Notes under the pieces: generated by a model
What the model was told of the DNA's origin: nothing
What the model saw: only the letters and a program-made list of their open reading frames with translations
Database searches by the model: none
NCBI GenBank assembly: GCA_000697335.1
Contig: JNEM01010412.1
Span: 1-34,248, forward strand
Reading direction: 5' to 3'
From: Conidiobolus incongruus B7586
Lineage: Eukaryota; Entomophthoromycota; Entomophthoromycetes; Entomophthorales; Conidiobolaceae
Length of the DNA stretch: 34,248 nt
In this document: positions 31,690-34,248 of the stretch, in pieces
Numbering within the stretch: position 1 is the stretch's first letter
How the letters are laid out: every line of letters starts with the position of its first letter
Translations under genes and position numbers: made by a program

Positions 31690-33438
31690 ATGAAGTTCAA
31701 ATACATCATTTTTTTAACTTTTATCAAATTGTTTTTTTGCCAAAATGATATCTTGATGCCTTTGACACCAATTCCAAGTTCAACTATCATAAAAAATAAT
31801 ATAATAATTTATATTCCAAATAAATTGGGTAACAAGTCAGTATTATTATCATATCCTCTAATAAGTGGCTCGTTAGTAACATTAAGTTGGAGTAAAGGCT
31901 CAATCATTCCGGGTTATTATGAACGGAATGTAAATTTAGATTATAAGTTTCTCAATCTTCCAGGGCCAACTAAATCAAATGATTACACTTTTGTGCTTGG
32001 ATCACATCGATATGAACATTTGGACAGATCCAATAATACTATAAATTCGAGATTTTTACAAATAACTTTAGCAAGTTCAAACTTTTACTCAGGGGCCCCT
32101 GAAATGCCTGAAACTTCAATGGATAATTTTCCAGATATTGAATTTAGCACAACACTAGTCAGTATAGTCAAAGAATTTGATTATATGTTTAATTCAAGTC
32201 TGTATATATTCGGAGGTGCTAAATATATTCAGAAAGAGAAATCGACCAGAATAATTAGATGTTTCCATTTATATGACCCTGTATTGAAACAATGGCAAGA
32301 TTTATCATATTCATTACCACCTGATTTCAAACCATTTGCTGGACATCAAACGATTAACATCGCTAATAGTAAATTAGTTGTACTTGGAGGATACAGAACA
32401 GCCAGATATACAAATCAACCAACTTTTTCAGCAGTCAATCCAGAATTCGTCAGTTTGAAACAGTTGTTAATATTTGATATTCATCAGAAAAAATGGGAAT
32501 ACAAATTTACTCAAATAAATGAGCAAGATAAACAATTTGTAGAGCCTACAAGTCCATATTCCTTTTCTGCCGTCCATTATAATAATAAATTGTACATGTA
32601 TTGCTCCAATATCGCGAAACATAATGCATCTTTATTGGAATTCTCTCTTGGGATATTGAATCTAGATAACTGGAGCTGGAGATGGAAGAAACTTAAACAA
32701 AATAATTCCTCTTATTACTTTAATACCCCCTATCATGATTCATTACTGATGGAAAAATTTATGTTTATTAATCATGTTAAGAAAGATGATGAGACTCGAA
32801 TGGAATTATTGGCGATTGACTTGGATTCTGAAGAGGTTATTGACTCTATTAATTACCCAAAATCTATTTATTCTCAACCAAACCAATATGAAGGCCAAAA
32901 TCTTGATAATCTACCCTCAACTATTACTATTACTCCTGTAGAAATTACTATTACTCCTGTAGCAATTACTATCATTGTAGTAATTTCTTTCGTACTAATA
33001 TTAACAATTATTGGAGGCTGTAGATATTACAAAAGAAGAAAATATAATTCAAAACCAAATATTGAATTCCAGTTTCATAATATTTGGTCAGATATTAATT
33101 CACCATATAATACTCAATTAAACGATGTAAAAGGCAAACATCCCAAAGCTAACCAATCGCACCAATTGAAGATGGTTGATACAGTATTATTAGTGAATTC
33201 TAATTTTCAGTTTGGAATTGATCAAATTTTTCAAACTGAAGTACTTCCAAGGCCTCAAATCTATTCTGATCATAACGACAATTATTTAAGAAAAAACAAT
33301 ATTGAGTCTAGAACTACTGTGTCAGAAATGAAGAACTTGAATTTAGGTGAATTCAGCCAATTCAATACTAATTCTTCTCAAGATAATACTATATTATATA
33401 ATACTTCAATTACAATAAAAAATAGGAGCAGTTTTTGA
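31690..33438 (+). CDS. Kelch-repeat single-pass membrane protein
   Basis: 582 residues. A signal peptide (MKFKYIIFLTFIKLFFCQ) precedes an extracellular beta-propeller. Kelch-type blades are seen at FGG (174-176) with LYDPVLKQWQDL after it, VVLGGY (about 230-235) with LLIFDIHQKKWEY, and SFSAVHYNNKLYMY (about 294-307) with ILNLDNWSWRWKKL; earlier and later blades are more diverged. Asn-X-Ser/Thr sites are common. A short stalk of two perfect 21-bp repeats (TITITPV, EITITPV) leads into one membrane helix (about 425-447, rich in Ile and Val), a basic stop-transfer CRYYKRRKYN, and a Ser/Asn-rich cytoplasmic tail of about 130 residues with no known domain. This layout resembles kelch membrane proteins of filamentous fungi, which may act as surface receptors or cell-end markers; ligand unknown. 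No galactose-oxidase active site is evident. Intronless as read. Confidence 0.85.
   Translation: MKFKYIIFLTFIKLFFCQNDILMPLTPIPSSTIIKNNIIIYIPNKLGNKSVLLSYPLISGSLVTLSWSKGSIIPGYYERNVNLDYKFLNLPGPTKSNDYTFVLGSHRYEHLDRSNNTINSRFLQITLASSNFYSGAPEMPETSMDNFPDIEFSTTLVSIVKEFDYMFNSSLYIFGGAKYIQKEKSTRIIRCFHLYDPVLKQWQDLSYSLPPDFKPFAGHQTINIANSKLVVLGGYRTARYTNQPTFSAVNPEFVSLKQLLIFDIHQKKWEYKFTQINEQDKQFVEPTSPYSFSAVHYNNKLYMYCSNIAKHNASLLEFSLGILNLDNWSWRWKKLKQNNSSYYFNTPYHDSLLMEKFMFINHVKKDDETRMELLAIDLDSEEVIDSINYPKSIYSQPNQYEGQNLDNLPSTITITPVEITITPVAITIIVVISFVLILTIIGGCRYYKRRKYNSKPNIEFQFHNIWSDINSPYNTQLNDVKGKHPKANQSHQLKMVDTVLLVNSNFQFGIDQIFQTEVLPRPQIYSDHNDNYLRKNNIESRTTVSEMKNLNLGEFSQFNTNSSQDNTILYNTSITIKNRSSF
32923..32964 (+). repeat. 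Two perfect 21-bp tandem repeats in the kelch gene stalk
   Basis: Two units starting ATTACTATTACTCCTGTAG differ only in the last codon (GAA, GCA), with the beginning of a third. They lengthen the linker between propeller and membrane by seven residues per unit. The near identity shows a recent duplication. Confidence 0.85.
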
Positions 33439-34002
33439 TATTTAACATTTCCATTTGATAAATGAAATAATTCATATATGATATACAAATTTGTTTCATA
33501 ATACATGCAAAAATTGAAAAAACTCCCAAAGCTGTATAAATAATAATTATATAAATTTAATATAAGGATAAGTATTTTATATTTTAAATTAGTTTCATAT
33601 CAATATTTACTCAAAATACGTATTTAATCATTTACTTAGTCTATCCAGTAAATTCAGCCCCACTTGAAAAATTCAAAAAATTCAAAACAAAATCCAATTA
33701 AATTTTGAATTTAAATACCAAAAGTATTAAATAATAAACAATGATATATTAACCAATCCTTTATCAATATAAATTATAAATAAGAATAATACATTTTTTG
33801 ACCACTATATCATAATCCAAATAAAATATTTAATTTTATAAGGTTTTATATATCAATTTAATATAAATTATTTTTATTAAAAAATAGATATTTTTTCATA
33901 AACTAAGTGAATCAATAATATTTAATAATCTATTATAATATTAAATATAAAATAATATAATAAATCAAAAGAATAAAAATAATATTTAAACTTTATATTA
34001 TA
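33439..34002. other. AT-rich 3' flank, no gene
   Basis: No coding signal. The last 60 bp resemble the left flank of the transposon at 16174 (shared TATAATAAATCAA), so this second element may also sit in a copy of the same AT-rich repeat. Confidence 0.35.
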
Positions 34003-34248
34003 CTAACGCATAAAATAAGTTATAAAATAAAAATCACTTATATATTTACCTTGAATATAAATAATTCTTAACTCAATTAATTTAAATTAAGGAAAATAAA
34101 TAAGGTATATTATACGATTATAATAGGTTATATTTAATTATATTTAATTTATTATTTCTTAATCTATTAAATCTTATGTATTAAACAAGGTGAGTTATAA
34201 ATTTATTGGTTTATGAATTGATAGGGTATATAAAATAAAAAATATTTA
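34003..34248 (+). mobile_element. Left end of a second IR/DR Tc1-type element, cut by the window
   Basis: After a TA (34001-34002), CTAACGCATAAAATAAGTTA matches the left outer motif of the 16174 element. AAGGTGAGTTATAAATTTAT at 34187 matches its inner motif, 184 bp further in against 187. Between them AAGGTATATTAT is shared. The transposase region lies beyond the window. Confidence 0.75.

Overview
The window is eukaryotic, very AT-rich (by eye about 80% A+T, more between genes) and gene-poor. The genes are intronless ORFs in long AT-rich spacers that contain LTR-like repeats and a Tc1/mariner transposon. Many copies of one small tubby/LURP-one-like protein, together with a kelch protein carrying a signal peptide, one membrane segment and a cytoplasmic tail, suggest an AT-rich early-diverging fungus (Mucoromycota or Zoopagomycota type). 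That placement is inference from gene style only; no marker gene is present.

The main content is a dispersed gene family on both strands. Six full-length members lie at 3074-3634, 6741-7280, 8922-9458, 11621-12169, 20896-21414 (minus) and 23474-24001. A seventh at 28819-29199 is internally shortened but still open. I also found six decayed copies by translating the gaps and matching them to the intact ones: 9955-10400 (minus), 13505-14010, 14505-15005 (minus), 18715-19205 (minus), 25803-26248 and 27440-27915 (minus). The proteins are about 175-185 residues, lack a signal peptide, and have the layout of the tubby C-terminal-like/LURP-one/scramblase fold: successive beta-strands followed by a hydrophobic C-terminal helix. 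Their function is unknown.

The second component is mobile DNA. A 1571-bp Tc1-type element (16174-17744) has about 220-bp terminal inverted repeats with an outer and an inner direct-repeat motif, as in Sleeping Beauty (IR/DR). It lies inside an AT-rich repeat whose other copy, at 4125-5345, keeps the uninterrupted site. The left end of a second element of the same type runs off the window at 34003. The transposase frame (16504-17514) has no frameshift but about 22 stops, nearly all where relatives have Trp or Gln, and two catalytic acids changed by G-to-A. This looks like RIP-style C-to-T hypermutation. LTR-like elements occur at 1-432, at 6235-6653 and 7548-7963 (an inverted pair around one family gene), possibly at 22585-22680, and at 31165-31498 (a solo LTR with target duplication just upstream of the kelch gene).

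Right end: a 582-residue kelch-repeat single-pass membrane protein (31690-33438). A decayed tRNA-His-like sequence lies at 24393-24465. Nothing suggests one operating pathway. The picture is birth-and-death evolution of a lineage-specific family in a repeat-rich region where C-to-T mutation of repeats appears to have been active.
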